Of a DNA stretch of 64,000 nt, positions 50,139 to 63,991 are shown one piece after another. The stretch is from Toxoplasma gondii ME49. Taxonomy: Eukaryota; Apicomplexa; Conoidasida; Eucoccidiorida; Sarcocystidae. The notes under the pieces were generated by a model. That model was given only the letters and a program-made list of their open reading frames with translations. It ran no database searches and was not told where the DNA came from. The first letter of the stretch is position 1. The number at the start of each line of letters is the position of its first letter. The stretch lies in the NCBI RefSeq assembly GCF_000006565.2, contig NC_031476.1, positions 3,682,458 through 3,746,457 on the forward strand, written 5' to 3'. The translations under genes were made by a program, and so were the position numbers.

Positions 50139-53100
50139 TTTGCCAGCACGTCGAAGGCGACAAGAAAGGCGAGAACGCGAAGCTTTATTGAATTGGAAAG
50201 CGAACTCCGGTCAGTTAGACTTCCTTGAAGACACTTCGGTTTCAATATCCCACTGTAGGCCGCTTCTCGTCCACATGGGCTGTGAGTGTTCTCGGTGGAC
50301 TGCTGTTTTCGCTTGCGAATGCCTCTGTTTGCTGGACACAAGTACCAGTGAGTCAGTCGACAGAGTTCGCTGTATGGAGTGCCGCGGATCAACATTCGGG
50401 GGAATCGAAGCGCGAATCTGAAGATCGACGCCTCGCAACTGGTATGAACACGGCGGTTTGGCTGACAGGCGTTTCCGTGCAAGAATGCCACACAGGTATT
50501 TTCCTGGTGACAACGAAGGACATCAGACGATTCGCTCCTTCGGCACTTGAGAGCGAACTGACGCGACGCGACACGGCACGGTAAGAGCCTTTTTTACTCG
50601 AAGGAAACTCACTCGCTGCTCGGACTGACAGGACGGAACAGCGGACAACAGGCACTGTTACAACCAGGACACAAAGCCAAGAAGCGAAAGGAGGACCGGC
50701 TCCTGCGGGGCAGACTCAAACGAAACGCGTTCCGCTTTGGCAAACACTGAATAGGTAGACGCACAAACACAGTGTCAAGCGTTTCCGGCGAAATGACACG
50801 AGAAGGGAAAACAGCTGAGAGGAACAGGAGGACCGAAGTTCACTGAGGTTTACCCGCGAACCGCCACGAACAGCCCTTTCCGGTGACAAAAGCTAAAAGT
50901 ATGTCAAGACGCCCTCAGAACGTGACAAACGAAAACAAGTCAAAATTGCACAAGCAGATGTTTCGTTTCCTGGAAGGGAGTGCGGACAAAGCTCCGGTGT
51001 CGGCACGATAAAAGAAGCGTCAGAAAGGCAAATCGTTTGTCGCAGACCCGACGGAGTTCGAGTTGCTCGATGTGGAATGTAACCAGACAGTGCCTTCTGA
51101 GTGACTGAAGCACCGCGAAATAGTTGAGCAGGACCTGCGTTCTGTCAGGAGGAACTACGAAAACCCCCAAGGAGAGCGACTCAATGAAAACGACTTGCGT
51201 AGGTGTCCCCGTGCAGACAAGCTGATCAAGTCAAAAGGGATTCAAGACGAAGGAAACAGTCCATTTCTTGTGACGACAACCAAGGGTTTGTACGAAACAA
51301 AGTATACGCCGGGAACTCGACCGACAGAACACGAACGGGAGAGCGGCTTTTCGTGGACAGAGACAGAACGTCAACAGCTTAACATTCCCGGCGTCACGCG
51401 TTTGGGCGTTTCCCTTCGTTACATGCAAACTACCATCACTCGCAAAGTTCTTCTATCGCGAAGAGGCGTTCCTCCCCCTACCAAAAGAGATGCTGAGACG
51501 CCGTATGTCGTGCAGAGACCTCTAACGGTGCATGTCTCGTTGCTCGCATTTGACTTTTCACCGCGAGCATATGCATCACGAGGAGGAACGCCACTTTGCG
51601 TAGTGGGGGCCATGAACGAGGAGGAACAGTCAACGCTTTTGACAGAAATCCTATCCTCGTGCCTGCTCACTCGCTGCCTGCGCCCTCAGACTGCCATATC
51701 GGAAACACACAAATCCCCCAATGTTCGGGCAAAAGGTTATACGCGTAATAGATCAACGGCTTCTGTGACTTGCTGTACCGCCAAGCAACCGCTACGCAAG
51801 ACAGAGTAGTAGCGGACATTAGAACTCCGTCAGATGGAATGTTCGACCTCGTTCAAGAACATTCAAAGACCGTTGTATCAATATGAAATACTCCCCCTAC
51901 ATTTCTCTGGCCTGCTAGCGAAAGAGTGTGGAGTGGAAATGGAAACACCCGGGGAAGGTACAGGAACTTACACAACGAACGCATTCGCCACTTCGTAGCG
52001 TTTTTTAGACATTTCCCTTGTGTTGTTTTTCAGCTTTCCACTGTTCGCTGAGGACCAAAGAAGACAGGCTGTACCTTGAAGACGCGAGTTTTCTTTCGTT
52101 TTACACCGACGTACCGAAGCACACCAATGGCAAGTGCGACGAAAATCATGCCGGACGCTTGGCATCCGTTAGAGACTTTCCTCTTCTCCACTGCAGCCAT
52201 TTGTGTACATGCAAGTTACATGCTAAGCTTTAGCAGGTACATACCTGAGTACAATTCCCGTTTTTCAGAGACACGCGACTTCCCTCCTGTGCATGTTGAA
52301 TTTCTCGTGACGACCACGACGACACATTAACACTGTATTTGGAGTGAATCAAGGATGGAGTTTTTTATCGTAACCAAACTGCTGTTCCACCGCGAATGTC
52401 CATGTGATGTCTGGGAACCGTCACGGAACAAAACCAAAGAAAATAGACAGCCTAAAGCGAGAAGATATACTCGTCTAAATAAGAGATGACATCTCACCCT
52501 ACTTCCATCCACCATACATACATCTGTATATATTTGATTAGATGCGTATCAGTTTATCAGTTTTTGTCCGAATTCGCTAGTTTCACAATTGCGTTCGAAA
52601 GAAAAAAATGCCACTTACGCAGTTTTCTCGGAAAGCGAATGCAATGCTTGCTTTGAGGTGAAAGACAGTGCGCGTAGACCTGACAGATCCACGACGGCGT
52701 TTCCGTAGGTTCCTGTGCCTGGTTTCCCCCCTTTCATCGACAGAAGTCGCTTTTTTTCTGTTTCTTTCGCTTCGGACTTCAGAAAACGCGAGAGAAACCG
52801 ATTTTGCGTTCTTTCCCGGAAAAACCGCCGCCGATCCCACAGTGGCGCCACAGACTCCGCTCTTTGTGACGCTGCTCATTTTTTTTGCATGCATGCTAAG
52901 CGCGAAAAACCGCCTTTTCTCTCGTTTCCTGTCGTTTGTTTCTCTTTGACTTGGCATTTCGAACGCGACACAATTGCAGAGTTTTCCTCGACCTTCTTGT
53001 CCCTCATTTCGCTCTTCTCTTCGAGAAGCCGACTCTCTTCAACCGACCTCCGAAGCCTCTCTGCCCGCGGGGGGAGACTTCTTACCGGCGACGGGGAGTC

Positions 53101-53556
53101 GTTTTCGCTGCACGCACATCGCAGTCTTTCTTTGGCTTTGCGACGTCTTCGGAGTCAAAGAATTCCCTCCCTTTTCCTCGCAACAGAACTCCTGGAAGCG
53201 ACCTCGGCAAGTTCCTCAAAGGAATCAGGTCGTGAACTTGTCGTGCCTCCTTTACTTATGCATACTTCCTTATACACGTATACTTGTTTACATGCATAGA
53301 TTTATTTATATACGTATGCACATACATATATATTTACGTATATTTACATATTTACTTATATGTATGCATAGACATTGCCAACACATTTTTGGTGCCTATA
53401 TAAAAATATATACATAAATATATATATATATATATATATTGCTAATTAGAGTTGCATGTGCGCGTGTGTTTGAGAACAGCATTTGTACAGACATGTGAAA
53501 TGAGCGTGCTTGGCCTGAACAGCAGCTGATCTTTTTTCTGAGGTAATCGTGTGAAG
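50139..53556. other. Head-to-head spacer between RRM gene and LTV1 gene
   Basis: 3.4 kb between divergent start codons, expected to contain both promoters and long 5' UTRs. A 204-codon plus frame (51195-51809) and frames at 52.6-53.4 kb lack splice or motif support. A (TA)n run lies at about 53413-53440, just 5' of the LTV1 start. Confidence 0.6.
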
Positions 53557-56500
53557 ATGGGAGACACTCAGGACGCGAAGAGGAAAGGAGGAGAGGGTGC
53601 AAGTTCTTCGCCTTCTCCGGGTGCGAAGGAGGCCGAGAGAGTTGACAAAGGAGGTGAAGAAGAAAAGCAGATGGATGCGGGAAAGCCTGGGGAGGGTGCC
53701 TCGTCCACGGTGTGTGGCGGAAAGGCGAAAGCAGCGACACAGAAGACATCGAGGAGGAAGAAAATCGACAGAAACAGTGCATCGGCAGTGACGTTCAGGC
53801 TCGTCCCCGCATCCTTCGCTGATCCAGCAGCTCAGCAGTCCAGCGCTCCCCAACGTATGGCTTTGCAGCGCGTCATTCCACGAAACGCTCTCAAAAAGGT
53901 AACTGCGTTTTTCTCCCACAGACCGAGGCGTCTCCGCTCGTTCGCTCTCCCTCCAAACACGCAGTTTCTTCTCCCTCTCACAAAGCGAAATTCCGTGATC
54001 CATCTCAACAGGACAAGTCCTTTCAGTGGACCATGACATACCTGCGTATCGCTGCGCATCTACAGAGAGGTCGCCCGCCAGGCATTCTCCAGAAGAAATG
54101 TCCTCTCTGTCCTCTCGAGTTTCTGGAGGCTTTCGCGCCGTCTCGTTGTTTTTCGCTTTCTCTCTCTCTCTTGCGTCGAGATGCTTCTCTCGTCTCTGTT
54201 TTCCGTTCTGGTCTTCCAAGCGTTCGCAGAGGGCAGAGTGAAGGCTTGAATGCGGAGATTTGGGTGGGCAGTTCACAGCGCGGGCCAGCGCCGTCGCACG
54301 GTCGGAATCAGCCTTCCTCCGTCTGTCTCTGAAGGCTTTCGTCTCCTTTGTCTCTTTTTCTGTCTCTGTCTTTGCGCAGAATAAATTTCGCGAGGCTCTG
54401 CCCACCGACCTCTTGCGTGCTCTTGATCCTGAGGACTTCGGCATCCATGCAAATCTTGACGAAGACGAGCGGGTAAAGAAAACACAACGTCGTCTCCTCT
54501 CTCGCTCTTTCTCTCTTTCTTTCTCTCTCTCTGTCTGCATCTGTATTTACATGCCTACTAGATGTCTGTCCAATTGCCTGTATGTCCATCGCTTTAGATA
54601 TACATGCATGATCTCTACATGTGATTCCATGCGCTTGCGTATGTGAAGTCGATGCGTGTGTGTGTGTGTGTGTGTGTGTGGATGTCCTTTGTATCTGTTC
54701 AGGTGTGTCGGTTGTATGTCCACTTGCATCTGCATACGATGTCGATCTACATATTTATATATATATATATTTATATATATATTTATGTTTATTTATATAT
54801 ATTTATTTATATTTTTATATATATTTGCATGCGAGAGTGGTTCGCCGAAATGCATGTCGCCACGTAGGTCTGTGGCGGTGGTGCTCCACGCTCGCCTAAT
54901 CGGTGTGGGGAGCTGGTCGCGCAAGCATCCTGGCGCTCCGCGTCTCTGGATGAGAGGACAGCTGTGGTTGGGGTGCGGATTTGCAAGGCGGGAGCGTTTG
55001 CGTTCAGGAGACGATCTTTTGTGTCTGTCGAGACGTTTTCCTGCCCGTCTGGTGCGCATGTTCCCTCGGTCCTTCTTCTCGCAGCGAGCCTTGTGCGACC
55101 AGATTTACGGCGACAACGAACAACTCTCGCAGGCAGCACAGGCGGCGCTGACGGCGAAGGCGAAGAGAGAAGAAGCAAGACGAAAGGCTGGCGAGGCGAC
55201 GCAGCCGACACTTGAGGACCTGGTGAGGAGCACCGACGCGCGGGAGAAACCTGTAGAGAGAAAAAAGGAGACGGCAAACGGAGAAAGGGAACAGAGAGAG
55301 CACGGAGATGAGACCCCCCAGGGGGAAGCAACGCACGCAGGGGTGTCGGAACGCGAGAGGTCCACTCGAAATGCCTGTGAACACAAACGCTCGCGCCTCA
55401 CTGCGGCCTCACTGCGGCCTCATCGCGGTGTGAAGGGAAAAGCGACTTGCTGTCCAGTGGTGGACACCGTGTCTCCGGGTGAACGTACACCGTTCGAGCT
55501 CTCCAGGTTACGAGCCGTTGTCTTCTCAGCTGCACAGAGAGTTTCCGTTGTCACACGATCCCCGGCGGGAGGTCCTTAGGAGATCCCGAAGCCAATATCC
55601 AGAAAGCCGCAGATCAAGTTGGATACTGCGGAGTCCTCAGTTCTGCGCGGGAATCCAGGTGCTCAGGGAGGACCCGGAGAGGAAGGTGAAAACAGCAAAG
55701 AAAACTCGGCGTCTCCCAGTGTTCCTTTTGCCTCGCAGGATGGCGACTGCTACTTCCCCAAGGACGGCTATGACTACTCTCAACATCTTGTGGTGCGTCG
55801 CGTTTTGACCATAACGCTGCCGGCGAAATGGGCGAGACCGAAGAGACACAACGATACTCTCGCTCTTTAGTGCACATGCTAAACGATTCACCCAACTATG
55901 TATACATGTGTGTGTATGTCTACAGATTCTATGTAAGCATTTGTCTATCTCTATGTCTATCTCTATGTTTATATGTCTATGTGTATGTCTATATGTATGC
56001 ATGTCTGTATCCGTCTGTGTGTATATAATGTATGTATGAATGCATGTGTGTGTACGTAGAGCGGGTGCTATCTTGAGCTTTCCTAATCAGGTCATGTATG
56101 ACTCTCTGATTAAATGCTTACCACTAAACTGTATAGCTTTGCGTACATGCGAAGATACATTATGTAAGCTCTCCTGGGAACCCTTTTCTATCTTATTTCT
56201 ACATTTCGTCGAAGACCTCCAACATGTTCAGCTGTCTTAAGCAGTCCACTGGGGTGGTGGTGTCCAGGAATCATCGACAACTTGGTTGTCTCAGAGTATG
56301 CATGTATATGCATGCATAAGAATGTTGGCACCCGTTTGTACTTGGTTACCGACCATCGTGGAAATGACGTTTTGTCTGCTCATGCATGAATGAGTTTCTC
56401 AGCGTAATGAAATCAGGGAACACCGGCGCTGGCCTCGTTGTGTGCGTCGTGTGAAGCACAGATTCGGTTTCTCCCGCGTTGCATCTTTCGTCTTCTCGTT

Positions 56501-59500
56501 CGTGGTCCTCTTGGCGGATCGCCGTTTGTGTGGGGAACTCGTTTTTGGGGACTACGCGGTCTCAGAGTGTTCATTTTTTTCATGGAATTTTTTCGTGGAA
56601 TTCTGCTGCGCGTGCAGTCGCTCGGCGGCGGCGTCCTGATCGACCATGTCGAGACGACGGCAGAGAAGCATGTGAAGGCAAGACGTGCAAAAGAAGAAGG
56701 TCCTTTGCGCTCCAGAGACGGTAAGAACTCTCGTTGGACTTTGCCTATACACAAGGTATAGAGAGCGAAGCTCTTGAGCGAAGGAACCGAGAGGCAGAGG
56801 CTGCTGAAAGGCCTACCGGACCGACTGTGCGAAGCAGAGAGAGAGAACGCTTCCAGGGCAACAAGGAGAGAGCGTGTAGAAAGTACAAGGACTCTTTCGG
56901 GAGATGGGAGAGAGGAAGCGTTCAGAGGTAGACGAGAGGGAAATCGCTCAGACAGGAGAGCTCGTCTGGAGGAAAGAGAACGACGAAATCTCCAGGGGCA
57001 AATCGGGTGCAGAAGAAGGTGAATGTGACTCTTCAGCGCAATGTCAAACTTTTGTCTTCTTATGCTTGAACCGAGTGCGGACGCACAAGAACCAAAGACG
57101 CTGAGCACGAGCTGCAGACGCCTGCCACAGGTTCAGAAAGTTGTGGTTGCGTTCAACGTATAACGCAGACAAGACGTCGCAGTGCGGGGAACTGCAGAGA
57201 GAGCAGCCGCGACGCATGCGCATGTTTCTCTCGAAGCCGCTGGCGCCTCTGTCTTCGTCGACGCACTGCGCTTGGACATGCCATAATAAACCATTTTTCA
57301 ATTGCATCTGCGTGTACTGATTGTTGCGTTGCAAATCCCCAGTCTTGTACGACTTTACCGCGTCCGCCTAAGCAGATCCCATCTGTACGTAAATATTTGT
57401 TCACGTTTATATATCTGTATGCATGTGTCTGTATAAATGCCTGACTGCGTCCATAATACAACGGAGCAAACAACCCAGAATCTGTCGGACGTTCTTTCTC
57501 TCTCTAGAGCCTAGTATGCTGGTGTGTCTTCTGTAGAGGCGTCAGAAGAATTCGAGGTTTTCTTCTCCAGAGGCGCGTGTGTAGTTACTCCTGAACGAGC
57601 GTTGCGTTTTGCCTCCAGAGCGTCTCGTTTTGGAGGCGCTGGACAACGCAGACGACTACGAGGAACTCCTCGACGACTTTGTGGCGACTGCGAAAGAGCC
57701 TCACCCTGCAGGCAGCGACCAGGTACAGATGCGCTGTTATGCGGTGTATGCATGCAAAGCACACTCAAAAATTCTCCACAATCGCGCCAGGAGCCATGCC
57801 ATCGTTTCCTCCTTTTCTCGTCATGATTTTGTGTAGACGGCCCCTAATCACGGGTTCCACTGTCTACCTGTATATCGATCTGTGCCTCTGTATATATATC
57901 ATTTTCTTCATGCGCATGCGCTCACCTGCATGCGGAGTGAATGCACGCATGCGGCTAGGAGCAGTGTGCGCCTCTTTCTGTAAATGCATCTCGTTGTTCG
58001 TTCGCTCTCTCGTGAAGACCTCGCATCATCGTTCGACGCATCGAGCCTCCAAGATATCCGTCGCCGTACCCAGGCACCCTCAAACTTGTGGAGATGTGAC
58101 AGTGCATGCGCATGCGCATGTACGTATGGACTGTTTACATACACACATATATGTGCATGTGTATCTATAATCTGATATACATATATACATATCTATAAAC
58201 ATATGCATAAACGTATATACATGTATATGAACATATATATATATACATTTAGGTGTTTGAGGAGCCTCGCCGAAGTCTCTTGGGTGTTTGCGTAGGACGA
58301 AGAAGATGAAGAGGCGCTTTTGTGGGGAGAAGAGAACTTGAAGAGTGCGAAGTTGTTCGCAATTCGAGAGCGCCTGGCGGCACTCAGGCTGGAGAACGCA
58401 GACGACGGTGGAGAAGAAGACGAAGAGGTTTGTGAGGCCTTCGAAGGAATGCAGGGAGACGCTGTAGTGCCGGCTTGTCGCGCAGCGCAAAGCAGACAAG
58501 ACGAAAAGTTCGACAAACTAGTTGAAGAATACAATGACGAATTCATTGGCGAGGTAGGCGGTATTCCGAAACAGTCTCTGCTCTAAACACAGCACACGCA
58601 TACTATGCCGGCGATCCTGTACATATATATATATATATATGTATATATGTAACTATAAATATATATATATATATATGTTTTTATATGTAAAAGCGTGTGT
58701 CTCTATTTATGAATATATTTATTAATTTATATGTATTTCTATATCAATGGATGCATGCGCGTGTGGTGTGGGGGCGGATGGAAGAGATTCAGCTTTGTGT
58801 GGATTCGGAGATGTTGCTGGAGAGTTGCGATTCGAGAGCGTGGAGCTGCGCTGGACGGCGAACAACTTGTTAGCGAGAGGCACCGCATATGAATGCGTCG
58901 GCTACACCACATCACCCGTAGTATGCATTTGTGCGCATGCATTCGTGTGCACAGCTGAGGAGGTCTGTTTTGTGAACTGTCTATCTGTTTGCGTTATTTA
59001 TAATTGCCATGAATCTGCTTGAACTGACATGCAGGAATCCACGCATCTATACGTGATTCCATGCACCGGCACATTTGAGTAGACATCTGTTTGAGAAGAG
59101 AAGTGAGTCCGTTTCGGTGACTCCTTGAAAGAAAGCGTGAGCAACGTTTCAATGCCGCAAACGCCGGTCGAGTCTGAATTTGTGTAGGTTGCACCCGAGG
59201 ATGTGGACGACGGCGACGAAGAGTTGTACACGAGCGAGCTGGACGACGCCATGAATGAATTTCTTCAGGACCAAGCTCGGCGTAGGCAACTCTGTCTCAC
59301 TCCTCACTGTTTCCTTTTCTCTCCTCTGTCAGGCGCCTCTTTCGCGCCTCTTCCTTTTCTGTCTCCTTGCGCTCTCTCGCCGGATCGAAGTCCTCCTCTT
59401 GTCGGTCGTCTCTGTCGTCGCTCGTGTCTAGCGGCTCTGGAGGTCCTTCCATAAGTCGCTTTCGGCTTTCTCTACTGGCTCCTGAAAGGGGACCGCATGC

Positions 59501-62500
59501 GGACCGCCTCTCGCGCTGGCCGCCCCGGCTAGACAGCATTCGCGTTGAAACGGACTTCCCTTCTCACGGCCTCTGGAGAGGTTTTTTTTTTCAGCGCCGC
59601 ATGCTGTGCGCGGAAATAACTCGCAGGTGATCTGGCGACAAGGAACGCGGCAACGCCGGTCGACGCGGCGCAGTTCTGTCCCTGTGTGAAGTGATGTTGT
59701 CGAGGTGATGGGGATGCGGCAGGGTCGACGCAGCGATGCAGTGGTCTGATTCCTCACTCTTGGCTGGCCGTCCATGGCGACATCTTGTTTCTCGCCATGC
59801 TCGCGATGTCTTGCGTCTTCAGGACGAAAGATCTGCATCGAGAGTGCGTCGCGGAAGTACCGCCAAAAGCACCCGGAAGAGAAGAAACGAGAAGACTCCA
59901 GCGAAGACGAAAGCCAAGGCAGAGGCCTCGCTGCACAGAGACGACTCGCAAAAACGCGTGACGACGGTGTGCGAAAACCGTATCGTGAAACTAAAGAAGA
60001 GGAACCAGAAGAAGATGAAACAGAAGAAGATGAAACAGAAGAAGAGGAACCAGAAGAAGATGAAACGCAAGACGTGGAAGCGGAAGAAGAAGCTGAAGAA
60101 GAAGAGGAAGATGAAGATGAAGATGAAGAGGCTTTGGAGTTGTTTAAGCCACTTGGTAAGCAGATGTGAGTGGAAAGAATGGCATGCTGTTGTGCCTTTG
60201 CGTCGAACTGAGGGGGGGGGACAGGATTTGTTTCTTCTGTTTCTCCATCCAGTTCTCTGTTTCCAGTTTTTCTTTGGGCTCGTTGGCTACGGCCCGACAC
60301 GATTGACAGCGTGGAAAATTCCCCTTTCGCCATTTCAACGAACTCAGCAAGACATGCACGCACATATGTATACAGTGTTTGCATTTGTCGATCCATATCT
60401 ATCTATATCGGTCTATCTCTATTTGTGTATCTGTATGTATGTCTCTATATCTGTCTATGTGTATCTACGTCTATCTATCTACATCTAGCTATCTACATCT
60501 ATCTATCTACATCCATCTATTTGCATCTATCTATCTATCTACATCTATCTATAGCTCTCTATATCTATCTCTCTATGTCTATCTCTATATCTATCTATCT
60601 ATATCTATCTACATCTATGTACCTATCTGTCTACGCATTTGTCTCCACATATACAGCAATACACACATATCTGTATCAATCTATCTATCTATCTATGTAT
60701 CAATCTATCAGTTTGTCTATCTGTCTCTAGTTGCAGACGCATGCACATGCCTGTCTCGAAAACATATGAGAATGTGTGAGTTCGTTTCTGCATGTCGGGG
60801 CATGCGTTTCGTTCTTTACATCTGCATGGATGTTTCCAGCTGGAGTGCCATGCTGTGGGCTTTGCGTCGATGGCTGAGAGGAGGAGAGAGCCTGCAGTTG
60901 CTGGGCGGTTTGCTTCCGATTTTGTTCGTCTCTGTGTATGTTTCACAGATGCCTCGGAGGTTCTCCGCATCAAGGAGCTCGCCACACGCCAGCAAGAAGA
61001 AGAAGCCAGCGGCCGAGATGGAGAAGAGTGCGACTTCTTCAACGTCACCGATCTGGAGCAGCGCGAGGCAGAGCGACGGTGGTAGGCCTGAGGCAGGAAC
61101 CGCGTCAGGCGCGTCGGAAGTCCTTTCTCGGCTTCTGTGGAGCCTCCAGTCGCGGGCAAATGCGAAATGTGAAGCAGCGTTCAAACATGTCTGACAGCGC
61201 ACCGGTGTTTGACATCTGCAGATACTCGCCTGAGAAAGATGGGAAGGGATGTCCACGAAAAGGCAAACGAAGAGGAGCGCTTCTAGAAAATGCAAATCGG
61301 GGAGGGGGGGGGTTTCGTTGCAAAAAAAGGGCAATACGTCTTCTGCCTGCAGGCTTCACTGGGCGGTGCGTCTGGGACACTGAAGCGACGGAAAAAGCTG
61401 ATCTGTTTAGTCCATTTCCGCGTTTACTCGGACATGATGCATATCATGAAATGTCACAAACACAGAAGGAAACAGTGTCTCAGAGAGGGGGCCTCGCGGT
61501 CACTCATCCTGCTCTGAGGAGGGTGGGGAGAGGAAGGGCATTCTTCGCCTCCTTTCGCCTCGAGCCAAGCGTCTCTGTCTGTCTCCAGATCCGTCTGGAG
61601 ACATGCGCATCTCTCTGTCTTTTTGACTGCGTGCTCGCGTCCAACAGTTTGCCTCTCTTTCCCCCGAAACAATCGTGCGAGATTTCCCCGACGTTCTCTG
61701 TGTCTCGCGCTGTTCTAGTTGCATGCATGCGTTTGTCTCTGGACGGCCTGTCTGGTCTGTCTGCAGGGACTGCGAGACGGTGCTCACGACGAAAACTGTC
61801 TCCTCGTTTGTGCCGACGCGCATCTGCCTGCCTCCTCCCCACATTCTGAAGCAGCAGCTGAGACATTTGCGCGAGTGAGTGCATGGAGACGGACGCGTTT
61901 TCGTCGACACAAAGGTGGAAGGGCAATACGTCCTCAAGGGACAGACGTTGTTGCCAGCAGAGACTTGGCAGAGCCTCGCACTGAGGGATGAGCGCGCGTT
62001 TCCAGACGCTGTATATGTCCTTTGTTTTATTGGCTGCATGCAGCAGGGACTTGGGCGTTGAGGCATGTGCCGGGTCTTCGAACGCTCTGTGTTTCTTTTC
62101 TCTCCCTTCTCTGACACCGCCACTCTCCGAGCGCCTTCCTGGCTCACGCGTTTTCGCTTCTCGTTCTCTCTTGGGTCGTCATCTCTTGCTGGCGTCTCTG
62201 CACTTCGTTCCGTCTGCCGTCTCTTTTTCGATCTCAACAACGTCCCCCGCGACAGTCTTCCCTCCGTTCGCTCGCCCGGTTCCCTCTCTGCCGTGACTGA
62301 AGTTTCTCTGAATCGCTTCTCTCCCGGATGGCCGCTTCTCGTTGTGCCCTCTGTTGCCCGCTTCGCTGTCTCTCGGCGTTTTCCTACGCCTGCGGATGAC
62401 TGTCTAGACCGCGCTGGTTGCTGGCTCTCTCTCCGTTCCTTAGGACGAAAGGAGGAGAGATCCCACCGACTTCCCGGCGTCGCGGCGGCGAGGCGAAGGC

Positions 62501-63784
62501 AACGGCGAAGAGCCGCTCAGCGTTGTCGCCTGTCAAAGAAGAAGGCGAAAAGCGAGAGACTGCAGACTTCGTGGACTTGGCTGGGGAAGGCTGGAAAGAT
62601 GCATGCGTAAGTCCCGCGGCTGCGGACGGGGAAGCAGTGCTGGGAAACAGAATGGCGAAAAGCAGACCTGTGCAGAAAACGAAGGCTCGTTGCGGGCGAT
62701 GCAGATGGTGCCGGCGCCTTTCGGCGATCCAACGACGGTTCTGACGAGTGGAAGGATAAATGAAAGGCGTTGGGCGGTTTCGATCGTCGGAGGTCCCCCG
62801 TGGTGTTCAAGTCGCAGGCGAAGGAAACGGCCGTCGAGGGCCGAGGGTCGGCGCACTGACGAGACAGAAACGCTTTCACGAAAAAAAAAGGAACTCGTCT
62901 GTGAGACCGCGCATGCATATCGATGAAGTCACGCGCAGGGTGCCTGCACAGAGAGGACAGAAGGCACAGCGAGTGGGCGAGCGAAGTCGCGGAGATTGCC
63001 CTCGCATGTCCACAGAGGGACGAAACGGTTGGCAGACCGGCAAACGGAACACCGAAGGAACATGGGAGAGGTGAAGAGGAAGATCAAGAGGAAACATGAG
63101 AGAGAAGAAGACGACGAACAAGAGAGAAAGAGCGAGAAAGACAAGAGAAGAAATGGAGGGAGACCGCGGACGAGGAAAAAAGAGAGATGGGATGCCAGAC
63201 TGGCCGAGATGTTGAGAGAGATATCGAAGCGCAGCTGCGCGAACTGGAATCCAAGAGAGACAAAGCGTAGGATGACGAGAGGCAAACAACGAGAGACAGA
63301 GAGACATTTCGAACGAAAGGCCAAGCGCTGCGCGCGAGCACCTGCTGCGCTTGTCCACCTTGTGCTAGTTGAGGCTGTTTGTTTGTCTGCTCGCGATGCG
63401 TCTATTTCTGCCTCAGATTGTAACTCTTCGACCAAGAGGCGAGACGACGGAAGAGCGAAAGGAGAGAAAGAAAGCAGTCAAGGAGGCACAACGGATGGCG
63501 CGCGTTGTGAAAAAACAGTACAAACAGTTACACAAAGTACGAGCGTCTCACTCCAGTCTCCGCCTACTCTACGCCCGATACACAAAGACGTCCTGTGTCC
63601 TTACTATCCACTCCCCAATGCAAATATACGCCTCTGTATCTTTATTCACATGCATATATATATATATATATATATGAGACGGCGTCTCCCCCATATCCGT
63701 TTCTCTGTGACCTTCGGTACACTTAGTTGTACATATGTGCACATATATATTTATATATGCATATATATATATATATATATATGA

Positions 63785-63816
<32 letters not shown>

Positions 63817-63991
63817 GAATACATATATGTATGTATATGAGTGTTTGCTCGTGTCTTTGAGGAGGTAGAGAAACATGTGATTTGAAGGTGTGCCGATTTT
63901 TATGCAGGACGAAGAGAAGAAGTTGGCGGACCGAGCTGCTACGTCGAACGCGTATGATGTGAGAGAAGGCGTTCGCTGCGTGCGTCTGTGA
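53557..63991 (+). CDS. LTV1: LTV1-like 40S ribosome biogenesis factor
   Basis: Fourteen phase-consistent exons: 53557-53898, 54380-54472, 55085-55222, 55739-55792, 56618-56720, 57619-57722, 58296-58553, 59188-59281, 59823-60155, 60949-61081, 61767-61874, 62444-62606, 63417-63536 and 63908-63991, giving 708 residues. LTV1 rides on late pre-40S particles and guides their export and beak assembly. Family landmarks in order: ASAVTFRLVP and AAQQSSAPQR (compare VSFHLVHRSQ...DESAPQR), CYFPKDGYDYSQHLV, VLEALDNADDYEELLDDF, DEKFDKLVEEYNDEFIGE, WDCETVLTTKTVSS and the basic C-terminal LRPRGETTEERKERKKAVKE. The protein is longer than the human one (about 475 aa) because of extra segments: a Lys/Gly N-terminal tail, an Ala/Lys-rich exon 3, a Glu/Asp-repeat in exon 9 and an Arg/Lys-rich exon 12. 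The stop is nine bases from the window end. Confidence 0.92.
54655..54682. repeat. (TG)n microsatellite in LTV1 intron 2
   Basis: TG dinucleotide run followed by TA/TTTA-rich sequence up to about 54825. Confidence 0.9.
58621..58700. repeat. (TA)n microsatellite in LTV1 intron 7
   Basis: Two TA runs with a TAACTATAAA interruption. Confidence 0.9.
60002..60140 (+). repeat. Coding acidic repeat in LTV1 exon 9
   Basis: GAAGAAGATGAAACA-type units encode EEPEEDETEEDE, continuing as EEAEEEEEDEDEDEE. Purine-rich and imperfect, so probably length-variable between strains. Confidence 0.85.
60380..60730. repeat. Long TCTA tetranucleotide microsatellite in LTV1 intron 9
   Basis: About 350 bases of imperfect TCTA/TCTG/TACA units, the longest non-TA simple repeat in the window. 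Confidence 0.92.
63654..63832. repeat. (TA)n microsatellite cluster in LTV1 intron 13
   Basis: Several TA runs between 63656 and 63812, just upstream of the last exon. Confidence 0.9.

Noticed and set aside
51195..51809. 204-codon open frame on + between RRM gene and LTV1
   Set aside because: No recognisable domain and no matching exons; expected by chance in a 64-kb window of moderate GC.
53446..54540. 364-codon minus frame opposite LTV1 exons 1-2
   Set aside because: Shadow of the Lys/Arg/Ser-coding plus strand and of pyrimidine-rich intron; the plus strand carries the conserved LTV1 motifs.
59428..60396. 322-codon minus frame with poly-Ser
   Set aside because: The Ser run is the complement of the GAAGAAGAT acidic repeat of LTV1 exon 9.
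60380..60730. CRISPR-like regular repeat
   Set aside because: Simple tetranucleotide slippage repeat with no spacer structure, in a eukaryotic intron.
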